NCBI RefSeq assembly: GCF_003627215.1
Contig: NZ_CP032677.1
Location: forward strand, 1,369,501 to 1,433,500
Reading direction: 5' to 3'
DNA: 64,000 bases
From: Pseudomonas sp. Leaf58
GTDB taxonomy: Bacteria > Pseudomonadota > Gammaproteobacteria > Pseudomonadales > Pseudomonadaceae
Numbering within the stretch: the stretch's first letter is position 1; each line of letters starts with the position of its first letter. A model generated the notes under the pieces. The model had not been told where the DNA came from, made no database searches, and saw only the letters and a program-made list of their open reading frames with translations. Positions 36,042 to 45,708 of the stretch are shown here, piece after piece. A program made the position numbers and the translations under genes.

Positions 36042-38282
36042 GTGGTAAAAGCAGCAACAACCAAACCCGCGCCAATCATCAGTCGCCTGGTGGTGGTCGG
36101 CCTCGGCCTGATCGGTGGCTCGTTCGCCAAGGGGCTGCGTGAAAGCGGCCTGTGCCGCGAAGTGGTCGGTGTCGACCTGGACGCCCCCTCGCGCAAGCAG
36201 GCCGTGGCCCTGGGCGTGGTCGACCGCTGCGAAGAAGACCTCGCCGCCGCCTGTGTCGGGGCCGATGTCATCCAGCTGGCGGTGCCGATCCTGGCCATGG
36301 AAAAACTGCTGGCCCGCCTGGCCCAGCTCCAGCTCGGCGATGCCATCATCACCGACGTCGGCAGTGCCAAGGGCAACGTGGTGCGTGCCGCACGCGAAGT
36401 GTTTGGCGGGCGCCTGTCGCGCTTCGTCCCCGGGCACCCTATTGCCGGTTCCGAGCAAAGCGGGGTAGAGGCCTCCAACGCTACCCTGTTCCGTCGGCAC
36501 AAGGTCATCCTCACGCCGCTGGCGGAAACCGACCCGGCTGCCTTGGCCCTGGTCGACCGCCTGTGGCGCGCGCTGGACGCCGACGTGGAGCACATGCCGG
36601 TCGAGCGCCACGACGAAGTGTTGGCCGCTACCAGTCACCTGCCGCACCTGTTGGCCTTCGGTCTGGTCGATTCACTGGCCAAGCGCAATGAAAACCTTGA
36701 GATCTTCCGGTACGCTGCGGGAGGTTTCCGCGATTTCACGAGAATCGCCGGCAGCGATCCGACCATGTGGCACGACATCTTCCTCGCCAACCGCGACGCT
36801 GTTCTGCGCACACTTGATACATATCGCAGCGATCTTGACGCCTTGCGCGACGCGATCGCTGAAGGGGACGGGCACCAGCTGCTGGGTGTATTCACCCGCG
36901 CTCGGGTGGCCCGCGAGCATTTCAGTAAAATCCTGGCCCGCCGGGCCTATGTGGACGCTATGAACGCCAACGATCTGATTTTCCTGGCCCAACCGGGTGG
37001 CCGCCTGTCCGGGCGGATCCGCGTACCGGGCGACAAGTCGATTTCCCACCGCTCGATCATGCTCGGCTCGCTGGCCGAAGGCACTACCGAGGTCGAAGGT
37101 TTCCTCGAGGGTGAGGACGCGCTGGCGACCCTGCAGGCATTCCGTGACATGGGTGTGGTCATCGAAGGCCCCAACCACGGTCGGGTGACCATTCACGGCG
37201 TTGGCCTGCACGGCCTCAAGCCGCCACCGGGGCCGCTGTACGTAGGCAACTCGGGTACTTCGATGCGCCTGTTGTCGGGCCTGCTGGCCGGCCAGTCGTT
37301 CGACGTGACCATGACCGGTGACGCCTCGCTGTCCAAGCGCCCGATGAACCGTGTGGCCAACCCGCTGCGCGAAATGGGTGCGGTGGTCGAAACCGGCCCT
37401 GAGGGCCGCCCGCCGCTGACTATCCGCGGTGGCCACAAGCTCAAGGGGCTGACCTACACGCTGCCGATGGCCAGTGCCCAGGTCAAATCCTGCCTGCTGC
37501 TGGCTGGCCTGTACGCCGAAGGCAAGACCACGGTCACCGAGCCGGCTCCTACCCGTGACCACACCGAGCGCATGCTGCGCGGCTTCGGCTACAGCGTCGA
37601 GTCCAACGGCCCGGTGGCTTCGCTGCAGTCTGGCGGCAAGCTCACAGCCACCCGCATCGAAGTGCCGGCCGACATTTCCTCGGCCGCGTTCTTCCTGGTG
37701 GCAGCGTCCATCGCCGAAGGCTCTGAGCTGGTGCTTGAGCATGTGGGTATCAACCCGACCCGTACCGGCGTGATCGACATTCTGCGCCTGATGGGCGGCG
37801 ACATCACCCTGGAAAACCAGCGTGAAGTCGGTGGCGAGCCAGTGGCCGATCTGCGGGTGCGTGGTGCCAAGCTGAAAGGTATCGACATCCCTGAGCAACT
37901 GGTGCCGCTGGCTATCGACGAATTCCCGGTGTTGTTCGTTGCCGCTGCCTGCGCCGAAGGGCGTACCGTGCTGCGCGGTGCCGAAGAGCTGCGGGTGAAG
38001 GAGTCCGACCGCATCCAGGTCATGGCCGACGGCCTGATCACCCTGGGCATCAAGTGCGAGCCGACCCCGGACGGCATCATCATCGACGGTGGTCAGCTGG
38101 GTGGCGGTGAAGTGCATGGTCACGGTGACCACCGTATCGCCATGGCCTTCAGCGTTGCCTCGCTGCGCGCCAGCGCGCCGATCCGCATCCACGATTGCGC
38201 CAACGTCGCCACGTCGTTCCCTAATTTCCTGGCACTGTGTGCAGAAGTCGGCATCCGTGTGGCAGAAGAGGGCAAGTCGTGA
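36042..38282 (+). CDS. aroA: Fused prephenate dehydrogenase / EPSP synthase (class II)
   Basis: A 746-residue fusion. TyrA (residues 1 to about 300) oxidises prephenate/arogenate for tyrosine: [15 protein letters not shown] and [13 protein letters not shown]. AroA (from about Met307) makes EPSP in the shikimate pathway: [43 protein letters not shown] and RDHTERML. The GDKS, SAQ-x-K, N-x-TR and R-x-H-x-E set is that of class II EPSP synthases, which include glyphosate-tolerant Pseudomonas enzymes. The GTG start at 36042 has weak ribosome-binding signals. cmk begins inside the last codons (GTG at 38279), so coupling is tight. Confidence 0.94.
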   Translation: MVKAATTKPAPIISRLVVVGLGLIGGSFAKGLRESGLCREVVGVDLDAPSRKQAVALGVVDRCEEDLAAACVGADVIQLAVPILAMEKLLARLAQLQLGDAIITDVGSAKGNVVRAAREVFGGRLSRFVPGHPIAGSEQSGVEASNATLFRRHKVILTPLAETDPAALALVDRLWRALDADVEHMPVERHDEVLAATSHLPHLLAFGLVDSLAKRNENLEIFRYAAGGFRDFTRIAGSDPTMWHDIFLANRDAVLRTLDTYRSDLDALRDAIAEGDGHQLLGVFTRARVAREHFSKILARRAYVDAMNANDLIFLAQPGGRLSGRIRVPGDKSISHRSIMLGSLAEGTTEVEGFLEGEDALATLQAFRDMGVVIEGPNHGRVTIHGVGLHGLKPPPGPLYVGNSGTSMRLLSGLLAGQSFDVTMTGDASLSKRPMNRVANPLREMGAVVETGPEGRPPLTIRGGHKLKGLTYTLPMASAQVKSCLLLAGLYAEGKTTVTEPAPTRDHTERMLRGFGYSVESNGPVASLQSGGKLTATRIEVPADISSAAFFLVAASIAEGSELVLEHVGINPTRTGVIDILRLMGGDITLENQREVGGEPVADLRVRGAKLKGIDIPEQLVPLAIDEFPVLFVAAACAEGRTVLRGAEELRVKESDRIQVMADGLITLGIKCEPTPDGIIIDGGQLGGGEVHGHGDHRIAMAFSVASLRASAPIRIHDCANVATSFPNFLALCAEVGIRVAEEGKS

Positions 38283-38965
38283 GTTCGCAAGCACCCATCA
38301 TCACCATCGATGGCCCAAGTGGCTCGGGCAAGGGCACGGTCGCGGGGCTGCTGGCCCGCGAGCTGGGCTGGCGCCTGCTGGATTCCGGTGCGCTGTACCG
38401 CCTGCTGGCGTTCAACGCCAGCAACCACGGCGTCGACCTGACCAACGAAGAGCTGCTGACCAAGCTTGCCGCCCATCTGGATGTACAATTCATTGCCGCC
38501 GAGCCCGGTAAGCTGCAACAAACCATCCTAGAGGGTGAGGATGTCAGCCAGGCCATTCGTACCGAAACCGTCGGTGCCGGTGCCTCGATGGTCGCCTCGC
38601 TGCCCGCCGTGCGCGAAGCATTGCTGCAGCGTCAACGTGCCTTCCGTGAAATGCCCGGGCTGATCGCCGACGGTCGCGACATGGGTACTGTGGTGTTCCC
38701 AGATGCGCCGTTGAAGGTCTTCCTCACCGCCAGTGCGGAGGAGCGCGCACGTCGGCGCTACCTGCAGTTGAAGGGCAAGGGTGAAGATGTTAGTCTGTCG
38801 AGTCTGCTGGATGAGATTCGTGTGCGTGATGAACGTGACACCCTACGTGCAGTGGCCCCGCTGAAACCAGCGGCCGATGCCATTCAGTTGGACTCTACCG
38901 AGTTGTCCATCGAGCAGGTGTTGCAACGTATCAGGAGTGAGATCGCCCTGCGCGACCTTCTCTGA
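38279..38965 (+). CDS. cmk: (d)CMP kinase
   Basis: A 228-residue cytidylate kinase phosphorylating CMP and dCMP. P-loop GPSGSGKGT is at residues 12-20, followed by [24 protein letters not shown] and the lid [11 protein letters not shown]. The start is GTG at 38279, overlapping the aroA stop by four bases; the longer open frame from 38237 only reads through aroA. rpsA follows after 124 bases, which probably contain the separate rpsA promoter. Confidence 0.95.
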   Translation: MSSQAPIITIDGPSGSGKGTVAGLLARELGWRLLDSGALYRLLAFNASNHGVDLTNEELLTKLAAHLDVQFIAAEPGKLQQTILEGEDVSQAIRTETVGAGASMVASLPAVREALLQRQRAFREMPGLIADGRDMGTVVFPDAPLKVFLTASAEERARRRYLQLKGKGEDVSLSSLLDEIRVRDERDTLRAVAPLKPAADAIQLDSTELSIEQVLQRIRSEIALRDLL

Positions 38966-39089
38966 TAGCCAGGAGAGCAGGCAGGTGCACCAGTCAACGT
39001 CCTGCCGGCTTTCCTTTACTTAAAACAGACCCACATTGTCTGGAATGTGGCGAGGGGCGTTTGTTTCGCCCGAATCTACAGGAATTAAA

Positions 39090-40766
39090 ATGAGCGAAAG
39101 CTTTGCAGAACTCTTTGAAGAAAGCCTGAAAACCCTCAATCTTCAGCCGGGTGCGATCATCACCGGTATCGTTGTCGACATCGACGGCGACTGGGTTACC
39201 GTACACGCTGGCCTGAAGTCCGAGGGCGTCATCCCGCTCGAGCAGTTCTACAACGAAGCTGGCGAGCTGACCATCAAGGTCGGTGACGAAGTTCACGTTG
39301 CGCTGGACGCGGTCGAAGACGGCTTTGGCGAAACCAAACTGTCCCGTGAAAAAGCCAAGCGCGCCGAGTGCTGGATTGTTCTGGAAGCAGCTTTCGCCGC
39401 CGAAGAAGTGGTCAAGGGCGTTATCAACGGTAAGGTTAAAGGCGGCTTCACTGTCGACGTTAACGGCATCCGTGCGTTCCTGCCGGGCTCCCTGGTTGAT
39501 GTCCGCCCAGTGCGCGACACCACCCACCTGGAAGGCAAAGAGCTGGAATTCAAGGTCATCAAGCTGGACCAGAAGCGCAACAACGTTGTTGTTTCGCGTC
39601 GCAGCGTGCTGGAAGCCGAGAACTCCGCCGAGCGCGAAGCCCTGCTGGAAACCCTGCAGGAAGGCCAGCAAGTCAAAGGTATCGTCAAGAACCTCACCGA
39701 CTACGGCGCATTCGTGGACCTGGGCGGTATCGACGGCCTGCTGCACATCACCGACATGGCTTGGAAGCGCATCAAGCACCCATCGGAAATCGTTAACGTT
39801 GGCGACGAAGTCGACGTACGCGTTCTGAAGTTCGACCGTGAGCGCAACCGCGTTTCGCTGGGTCTGAAGCAGATGGGCGAAGATCCGTGGGTAGCTATCA
39901 CTGCCCGTTACCCAGAAGGTACTCGCGTACAAGCGCGCGTTACCAACCTGACCGACTACGGCTGCTTCGCTGAGCTGGAAGAAGGCGTTGAAGGTCTGGT
40001 ACACGTTTCCGAAATGGACTGGACCAACAAGAACATCCACCCGTCGAAAGTCGTTCAGGTTGGCGACGAAGTGGAAGTCATGGTTCTGGACATCGACGAA
40101 GAGCGTCGTCGTATCTCCCTGGGCATCAAGCAGTGCAAGTCCAACCCATGGGAAGACTTCTCCGGCCAGTTCAACAAGGGTGACAAGATCACCGGTACCA
40201 TCAAGTCGATCACCGACTTCGGTATCTTCATTGGTCTGGACGGCGGCATCGACGGCCTGGTTCACCTGTCCGACATCTCCTGGAACGAAACCGGCGAAGA
40301 AGCCGTACGTCGTTTCAAGAAGGGCGACGAGCTGGAAACCGTCATCCTGTCGGTCGACCCAGAGCGGGAGCGCATCTCCCTGGGCATCAAGCAGCTGGAA
40401 GACGATCCGTTCTCCAACTTCGTTGCTGTCAATGACAAGGGCGCTATCGTCAAGGGCATCGTGAAAGAAGTTGACGCCAAAGGCGCCATCGTCACTCTGG
40501 CCGACGACATCGAAGCTACTCTGAAAGCTTCCGAAATCAGCCGTGACCGCGTTGAAGACGCGCGTAACGTCCTGAAGGAAGGCGAAGAGATCGAAGCCAA
40601 GATCATCAGCGTTGACCGCAAGTCCCGCGTTATCAGCCTGTCGATCAAATCGAAAGACGACGCTGAAGAGCGCGAAGCTATCCAGAGCCTGAAAAACGCT
40701 CCGGAAGCTGCTGCCGACACCACCATGGCTGCGCTGCTGCGCGAAGCAATGGCCAAACAGAACTAA
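39090..40766 (+). CDS. rpsA: 30S ribosomal protein S1
   Basis: A 558-residue S1, which binds mRNA upstream of the start codon during initiation. Six S1 repeats are visible (for example [63 protein letters not shown] and [14 protein letters not shown]). ATG 39090 follows AGGAATT. The codon use is strongly biased toward C-ending codons, as expected for a highly expressed gene. A textbook terminator follows. S1 usually represses its own mRNA; the leader (38966-39089) is a candidate site. Confidence 0.97.
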   Translation: MSESFAELFEESLKTLNLQPGAIITGIVVDIDGDWVTVHAGLKSEGVIPLEQFYNEAGELTIKVGDEVHVALDAVEDGFGETKLSREKAKRAECWIVLEAAFAAEEVVKGVINGKVKGGFTVDVNGIRAFLPGSLVDVRPVRDTTHLEGKELEFKVIKLDQKRNNVVVSRRSVLEAENSAEREALLETLQEGQQVKGIVKNLTDYGAFVDLGGIDGLLHITDMAWKRIKHPSEIVNVGDEVDVRVLKFDRERNRVSLGLKQMGEDPWVAITARYPEGTRVQARVTNLTDYGCFAELEEGVEGLVHVSEMDWTNKNIHPSKVVQVGDEVEVMVLDIDEERRRISLGIKQCKSNPWEDFSGQFNKGDKITGTIKSITDFGIFIGLDGGIDGLVHLSDISWNETGEEAVRRFKKGDELETVILSVDPERERISLGIKQLEDDPFSNFVAVNDKGAIVKGIVKEVDAKGAIVTLADDIEATLKASEISRDRVEDARNVLKEGEEIEAKIISVDRKSRVISLSIKSKDDAEEREAIQSLKNAPEAAADTTMAALLREAMAKQN

Positions 40767-40782
40767 GTTTTGTTTGATCGGT

Positions 40783-40815
40783 AAAAAAAGGCGACCTTCG
40801 GGTCGCCTTTTTTTT
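40783..40815 (+). terminator. Rho-independent terminator of rpsA
   Basis: GGCGACC stem, TTCG tetraloop (40797-40800), GGTCGCC stem and eight T residues (40808-40815). An A-rich 5' flank makes it bidirectional in principle. Confidence 0.95.
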
Positions 40816-40849
40816 ATGCTGTAAGAAAGCCACAGCGGGGGATTGTGTG

Positions 40850-41914
40850 ATGTTGATGTTTGCCGACGTCATGAAAGGTCGCGGGCGCGATAACAATTTC
40901 CTGATTATCAGGCTGTTGGCGGCCACCGCCGTGGTGGTGGGGCATTCCTTTGCGCTTTCCTACCTAGAGTGCCCGAGTTGCACTGACCCGGGGTTGCAGC
41001 TGGGTATGCCGGTGCCCGTCCATAGCCTGGGCGTGGAGGTTTTCTTCATGCTGAGCGGGCTCTTGATCGCTGCCAGTGGTGAAAAAAACAGCGCCCGGGA
41101 TTTTTACCTGGCCCGTGCATTGCGAATTTTGCCTGGCTTGTTGGTGTGTTTGTTGCTCATGGCTTTTGTGCTCGGGCCTATCGTTACCTCGTTGCCGCTC
41201 ACTGAGTACTTTTCCGAGCGCCAGGTTTATCGGTACGTCTATAGCCCGCTGTTGGTTTTCAAAGATGCCCAGTTCGTGTTGCCTGGGGTGAGCTTTACCC
41301 CACGCTTCTATGGGGATTCGATCAATGGCAGCTTGTGGACCATCCCGTTGGAAATGCGCATGTACGTGGTGCTGGGGGTGTTGGTGTGGGTGGCCAGGGT
41401 GACTCGGTTGCCGATGACGGGGTTAACGCTTGCGGCGCTGGTTGTTGCGCTGGGCTTGTATACCCTGCATCCCGCCTTTGCAGGGTACCCGTATAAGCTG
41501 GTGGTGTGCTTCCTGGCGGGGTCGGTGTTCTATTCGTACCGGGCAGTGATCCCGTATAGCGGCTGGTTGTTGCTGGCCTGTGTTGGGTTGTTTTGGGCGG
41601 CCAAGGGTGGCCGCTTTGAGGTTTTTGCGTTTGCCGTGTTGACGATATACGGCACGCTATACGCGGCTTATTGTTCGCCGTTGAGGCTGCCCGCGTACGT
41701 GCAGGACTACTCGTACGGTATCTACCTGTATGCATTCCCGATTCAGCAGGTATTGGCCGCAGCGATGCCCTCGGCAGGGCCTTACTGGTTGATGCTGGCT
41801 GCCGTGCCGGCGTCCTGGTTGGCGGGGTTTGTGTCGTGGGAGTTGGTCGAGAAGCCTGCATTGGCCATGAAAAAACGCTTTTTCCCGGGCGATTCCCAGC
41901 AACAGTTGGCTTAG
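40850..41914 (+). CDS. Acyltransferase 3 family membrane protein, probable O-acetylase
   Basis: A 354-residue membrane protein with about ten helices of the acyltransferase-3 family, which transfers acetyl or other acyl groups to surface glycans. The N-terminus IIRLLAATAVVVGHSF carries the conserved Arg and His; SGLLIAAS and ARALRILPGLLVCLLL follow, as does YSYGIYLYAFPIQQ. ATG 40850 follows a GGGGGA run; GTG 40847 is an alternative. It sits between rpsA and ihfB, normally adjacent in pseudomonads, and looks less GC-rich than flanking core genes, suggesting insertion. O-antigen acetylation is a reasonable role, inferred from position. Confidence 0.8.
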   Translation: MLMFADVMKGRGRDNNFLIIRLLAATAVVVGHSFALSYLECPSCTDPGLQLGMPVPVHSLGVEVFFMLSGLLIAASGEKNSARDFYLARALRILPGLLVCLLLMAFVLGPIVTSLPLTEYFSERQVYRYVYSPLLVFKDAQFVLPGVSFTPRFYGDSINGSLWTIPLEMRMYVVLGVLVWVARVTRLPMTGLTLAALVVALGLYTLHPAFAGYPYKLVVCFLAGSVFYSYRAVIPYSGWLLLACVGLFWAAKGGRFEVFAFAVLTIYGTLYAAYCSPLRLPAYVQDYSYGIYLYAFPIQQVLAAAMPSAGPYWLMLAAVPASWLAGFVSWELVEKPALAMKKRFFPGDSQQQLA

Positions 41915-42244
41915 GTTCGCGCTCATGGTCGGGGGTAGGGCTGCTTCAAGACAGTTGTGTGCCGGCGCGTTTGAGGCCTAGCCCAATGCCCTGTAGTAGC
42001 GGGCTTGCCCGCGAAGCAAGCGCCGCGGTGGATGGCACGGGCTTCGCCCGTGTTCGCGGATAAGCCCGGGCCTCCAAAGATGGGGTCGCCTTCGTGCCGG
42101 GTAACCGCGCCGGCTAGACCATTCCTATAGAACTTCAATCTTGAATTTTTTTATTAAGTCAAGAACCACCCTGTTCAAATCCTTCCCGGCGTGCTACAAA
42201 CTGGTTAAGCAATGATCTAGCTGCTTGATAACGAAGGGAAAAAT
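41915..42244. other. Acyltransferase-ihfB intergenic region
   Basis: A 330-base gap with a degenerate REP block (about 41992-42072) and an AT-rich stretch at about 42135-42165 (CTTGAATTTTTTTATTAAGTC flanked by TCAAG), which could be part of the ihfB promoter or an IHF-type bend site. No gene was seen. Confidence 0.55.
41992..42072. repeat. Degenerate REP block before ihfB
   Basis: TAGTAGCGGGCTTGCCCGCGAAG at its left, GGGCTTCGCCCGTGTTCGCGG and AAGCCCGGGCC to its right: REP-like arms that are imperfectly matched. Confidence 0.6.
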
Positions 42245-42541
42245 ATGACGAAGTCGGAGCTGATCGAACGTATTGTCACCCATCAGGGGCTGCTCTCGTC
42301 CAAGGACGTGGAGCTGGCCATCAAGACCATGCTTGAGCAGATGTCGCAATGCCTAGCCACCGGTGATCGCATCGAAATCCGCGGTTTTGGCAGCTTCTCG
42401 CTGCACTATCGCGCACCGCGCGTCGGCCGTAACCCGAAGACCGGCCAGTCGGTCAGCCTCGAAGGCAAGTTCGTGCCGCACTTCAAACCCGGTAAAGAGT
42501 TGCGCGACCGGGTCAATGAAGAAGACGAGGCCCACACCTGA
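42245..42541 (+). CDS. ihfB: Integration host factor subunit beta
   Basis: A 98-residue HU-fold subunit that with IhfA sharply bends DNA. The family signature [21 protein letters not shown] is present, including the Pro of the minor-groove wedge. GAAGGGAAAA precedes the ATG. It marks the left border of the O-antigen locus, as himD does in P. aeruginosa. Confidence 0.97.
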   Translation: MTKSELIERIVTHQGLLSSKDVELAIKTMLEQMSQCLATGDRIEIRGFGSFSLHYRAPRVGRNPKTGQSVSLEGKFVPHFKPGKELRDRVNEEDEAHT

Positions 42542-42562
42542 TTTTCCCCAAGGAGCAATCTG

Positions 42563-42826
42563 ATGCGTAACCTCAAGCGCGCCCTGGCGGCGGTGTTCGT
42601 GCTGCTGTTGGCGGCTGTGGTGCTGTTCTTTGTGCTGGAGAACCAGCAGGCCGTATCGCTCGTCCTGTTTGGCTGGGCAGCGCCGGAAGTGCCGGTGGCC
42701 GTGTTGGTACTGGCAGCCCTGGTCATTGGCCTCGCAGTTGGGCCATTGCTCGGTGCCTATGGCGTGCAGCGCAGCAAGCGCAAGATAAGGGCTTCTGCTC
42801 GTCAGGCAGCGTTGAGCGGTAACTAA
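42563..42826 (+). CDS. lapA: LapA-domain (DUF1049) membrane protein
   Basis: An 87-residue inner-membrane protein with two helices (LAAVFVLLLAAVVLFFVL and VLVLAALVIGLAVGPLL), matching the LapA/DUF1049 family implicated in lipopolysaccharide assembly with LapB. AAGGAG lies upstream. It follows ihfB by 21 bases, probably cotranscribed. This is the LPS-assembly LapA, not the giant adhesin of the same name. Confidence 0.88.
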   Translation: MRNLKRALAAVFVLLLAAVVLFFVLENQQAVSLVLFGWAAPEVPVAVLVLAALVIGLAVGPLLGAYGVQRSKRKIRASARQAALSGN

Positions 42827-42928
42827 AGAAAATTCTTACCGCACGTTAAGAAAGTCTCACCTATGCCTGCGCCGGCTGTCATGGAGTAATACCACACTTC
42901 ATTTCGGCCTTGGCGAGCGTGCAGCAGC

Positions 42929-44374
42929 ATGGAATTTCCAGTCCTTTCCCATCACGGTGGCACTCGGGGTGTAACCGGCTCTTGCCATCAATTGCACCTG
43001 AGCCCGACCACCAGCCTGTTGGTCGACTGTGGCCTGGAGCAGGGCGCCGACGCTTCGCCCGGTTCAGAATCCGCCCCGCTTGGTTTTGATGTGCAGGGCA
43101 TTCAGGCCTTGGTCATCACCCATGTCCACCTTGACCATGTCGGCCGTATACCGGCATTGCTGGCGGCGGGCTTTCGAGGCCCCATCTACTGCAGTGAGCC
43201 CTCCGCCAGGCTGCTTCCGCTGGTGCTGGAGGATGCCTACAAGCTGGGCATCAGCAGTGAGCCTGCGCATGTAGCGCGGTATCTCGCGTTTCTCGAAGAG
43301 CGCATCGTCCCGCTGCCGTTCGAGCAATGGCACGAGGTTGTGAGTGCGCCGGAGCTCGGCTGTCGTATTCGCCTGCAGCGCGCAGGGCATCTGCTGGGGT
43401 CGGCGTATGTCGAGTGCGATGTGCTGATCGGGCAGGCCGATACCCGCTACGTGTTTTCCGGGGACCTGGGTAGCGCCGGCAACCCTTTGCTGCGCCCAGT
43501 GCAGCCACCGGAACGGGCGGATGTGCTGGTGCTGGAAAGCACCTACGGTGACCGCCTGCACGCCAAAGCCAGTGATCGCCTGCAACGGCTGGAAGCCGCC
43601 ATCGATAGGGCGCTGGCTGACAAGGGCACTATCCTCATCCCGGCATTCAGCCTTGGCCGCACCCAAGAGCTGCTGTATGAGCTCGAAGACATTCTTTACC
43701 GCAAGGCATTGCTGGGCGGTACGGCCCAGGCGTCAGGTGATGATCCAATCGATTGGTCGCAGCTGCCCATCATTCTTGACTCGCCATTGGCTCAGCGCAT
43801 CACGGGTGTCTACAGGGGGCTACATGATTTTTGGAATGCCGAAGCCAGGGCTCGGCTTGCCGAAGGGCGCGACCCGCTGGGGTTCAGTCAGCTTGTCAGC
43901 GTGGATACCCATGCCAAGCATCAGCAGGTGGTCAATTACCTGAAGAGCACCGGGCGACCGGCGATTGTGATTGCTGGCAATGGCATGTGCTCGGGTGGTC
44001 GGATAGTCAATTACCTCAAGGCCATGCTCGGCGATACGCGGCATGAGGTGATGTTTGTGGGGTATCAGGCTAAAGGTACGCCGGGGGCGGTGATCCAGGC
44101 GAGTGAGGGGGCGGAGGGGTTTGTGCAGATTGATTTGGATGGGCGGATGTATGAGGTGAGAGCGAAGGTTGTAACAGTGCCCGGATATTCTGGGCATGCA
44201 GATCAGCTAGGGCTGATCAGATTTGCAGCGGGATTGAACCACGCGAGCAGGCGCGTGATTCTGGTGCATGGCGAGCATCAGGTGAAGAGCCAGCTGGCGG
44301 CTGCATTGCACCGTCACGCTGCAGTGCATGGGGTTGAGCTCCAGGTGAGCATTGCAAAGGAGGCAAAGGGCTAG
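42929..44374 (+). CDS. Beta-CASP metallo-beta-lactamase fold nuclease-like hydrolase
   Basis: A 481-residue cytoplasmic protein of the CPSF73/RNase J-like family. The metal motif HVHLDH is at residues 65-70, followed by GHLLGSAY, FSGDLG, the beta-CASP segments LESTYGDR and IPAFSLGRTQELLYELE, and the RMMBL end GYSGHADQ and LVHGE. All motifs needed for a zinc-dependent RNA or DNA endonuclease appear present; no KH domain is attached. The ATG has no strong ribosome-binding site. It lies between lapA and wzz; whether it belongs to the O-antigen system is unknown, but it may process transcripts. Confidence 0.82.
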   Translation: MEFPVLSHHGGTRGVTGSCHQLHLSPTTSLLVDCGLEQGADASPGSESAPLGFDVQGIQALVITHVHLDHVGRIPALLAAGFRGPIYCSEPSARLLPLVLEDAYKLGISSEPAHVARYLAFLEERIVPLPFEQWHEVVSAPELGCRIRLQRAGHLLGSAYVECDVLIGQADTRYVFSGDLGSAGNPLLRPVQPPERADVLVLESTYGDRLHAKASDRLQRLEAAIDRALADKGTILIPAFSLGRTQELLYELEDILYRKALLGGTAQASGDDPIDWSQLPIILDSPLAQRITGVYRGLHDFWNAEARARLAEGRDPLGFSQLVSVDTHAKHQQVVNYLKSTGRPAIVIAGNGMCSGGRIVNYLKAMLGDTRHEVMFVGYQAKGTPGAVIQASEGAEGFVQIDLDGRMYEVRAKVVTVPGYSGHADQLGLIRFAAGLNHASRRVILVHGEHQVKSQLAAALHRHAAVHGVELQVSIAKEAKG

Positions 44375-44488
44375 CACCTTTGGGCGCATTTGGAAGTGGA
44401 TGGAGGATTTTTTGGGTTGCCCCTACTTTGCTGCAGGCTTTCGCTGTAGTGTATGCGTCGCAATGCTTGCAGCATAGTGCTCCTGTCT

Positions 44489-44504
44489 GTCATCAGCTGA
44501 TGAC
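44489..44504. promoter_or_regulatory. 16-bp perfect palindrome upstream of wzz
   Basis: GTCATCAGCTGATGAC is perfectly self-complementary, 99 bases before the wzz ATG, in the 229-base gap (44375-44603) where the O-antigen promoter is expected. It looks like a dimeric regulator operator. The JUMPstart/ops core GGCGGTAG was not found in the gap. Confidence 0.5.
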
Positions 44505-44603
44505 GGTCGATGGGGGGCATCAGCAGCTTTACTGCAGGGCAGCCGCCAGCGCGTGCTTGTTCTGGAACTCAAAAAATAATGATTCAAGGGAACACTAGAG
44601 CCA

Positions 44604-45644
44604 ATGCGCAATGTAGCTGAGCGCCCGAACGGTAATGAAGACATCGATTTTTCCCAGTTGGTCCGCCTGATAGGACAGCAGAAAGCCTTGGTGGCACTGG
44701 TGACGATTGCCGTCACATTGTGTGCAGTGGCTTATGCAATGCTATCGACGCCTTTCTATGAAGCGCGGGTAGCGGTACGGACGCCGACACAAGACGATAT
44801 TTCGCAAGTAAATATTGGTCGGGGTGAAGGCACCGGGCTTCAGCTTCTGAGCGCTAAAGACGTCTATAGCGTCTACCTGAGTAATTTGCAGTCCCAGGCG
44901 CTGCGCCGAAAGTTCTTCCAAGAAGTGTACCTTCCTAGCTTGGCTGATAACGCCCGTCAAGGTTCGCAAGATCAACTCTATGCAGAGTTCAATAAAACGT
45001 TAGCGGTCACTGCTGTTGGGCCCGTTGCCCCAGATCGCTATAGCGTAGCCGTAACCCTGGCGGACCCTAAAGTGGCGGCTGACTGGGTTACGCAATATGT
45101 GCAAATGACCAGCGACTGGAGTAAGCAGGAGCTGGCAAAGGACTTGCGCGCGGACGCGCTGGGCAAGGCGGATAGGCTCAGCCGCCAGATCCAAGCTGCT
45201 CGGGATGCGGCCCGCAAGGTGCGAGAAGATCAGATTACTCGGTTAACAGAAGCCTTGAACATCGCCCGGTCGGTAGGTTTGGAGAAGCCGCCGCTGATTT
45301 CCAACACGCTTTCTCTTGAGGTTTCTGCCGGTATGGAAGGAACCCTCGCGTACATGCGCGGAAGTAAAGCGCTTGAAGCGGATATCGATAATTTACGTAA
45401 ACGCACGTCAGACGATCCATTTGTCAGCGGGCTACGTGACAACCAGCTGACGATGCAGTTCTATCGCGATTTGCATCTAGATACCGATGCAGTACGCCTC
45501 TATCGTCAGGATGGCGCTATTGAAGTGCCCGATCGCCCAGTCAAGCCTAAGAAAACATTAATTGTTTTGCTGGGCGTCGTGGCTGGTCTGCTACTCGGCG
45601 TATGCCTTGCGCTGTACCGAGGGGGGCGTGCACGTTCGCTATAG
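44604..45644 (+). CDS. wzz: O-antigen chain-length determinant Wzz
   Basis: A 346-residue polysaccharide co-polymerase class 1 controlling O-chain modal length. It has a cytoplasmic N-terminus (DIDFSQLVRLIGQQKALV), helix 1 about residues 30-50, a large periplasmic coiled domain and a C-terminal Pro-rich helix (DRPVKPKKTLIVLLGVVAGLLLG). First gene of the O-antigen transcription unit; wzx follows 64 bases later. Confidence 0.9.
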   Translation: MRNVAERPNGNEDIDFSQLVRLIGQQKALVALVTIAVTLCAVAYAMLSTPFYEARVAVRTPTQDDISQVNIGRGEGTGLQLLSAKDVYSVYLSNLQSQALRRKFFQEVYLPSLADNARQGSQDQLYAEFNKTLAVTAVGPVAPDRYSVAVTLADPKVAADWVTQYVQMTSDWSKQELAKDLRADALGKADRLSRQIQAARDAARKVREDQITRLTEALNIARSVGLEKPPLISNTLSLEVSAGMEGTLAYMRGSKALEADIDNLRKRTSDDPFVSGLRDNQLTMQFYRDLHLDTDAVRLYRQDGAIEVPDRPVKPKKTLIVLLGVVAGLLLGVCLALYRGGRARSL

Positions 45645-45708
45645 GGGTATTAAGTTTCAGTGTTCGTGTAACTTGGGCAAGAGCAAGTCCAATGTTTGCA
45701 GAATGTAG

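Noticed and set aside
44375..44603. JUMPstart/ops element before the O-antigen operon
   Set aside because: The GGCGGTAG core was not found in this gap by eye.
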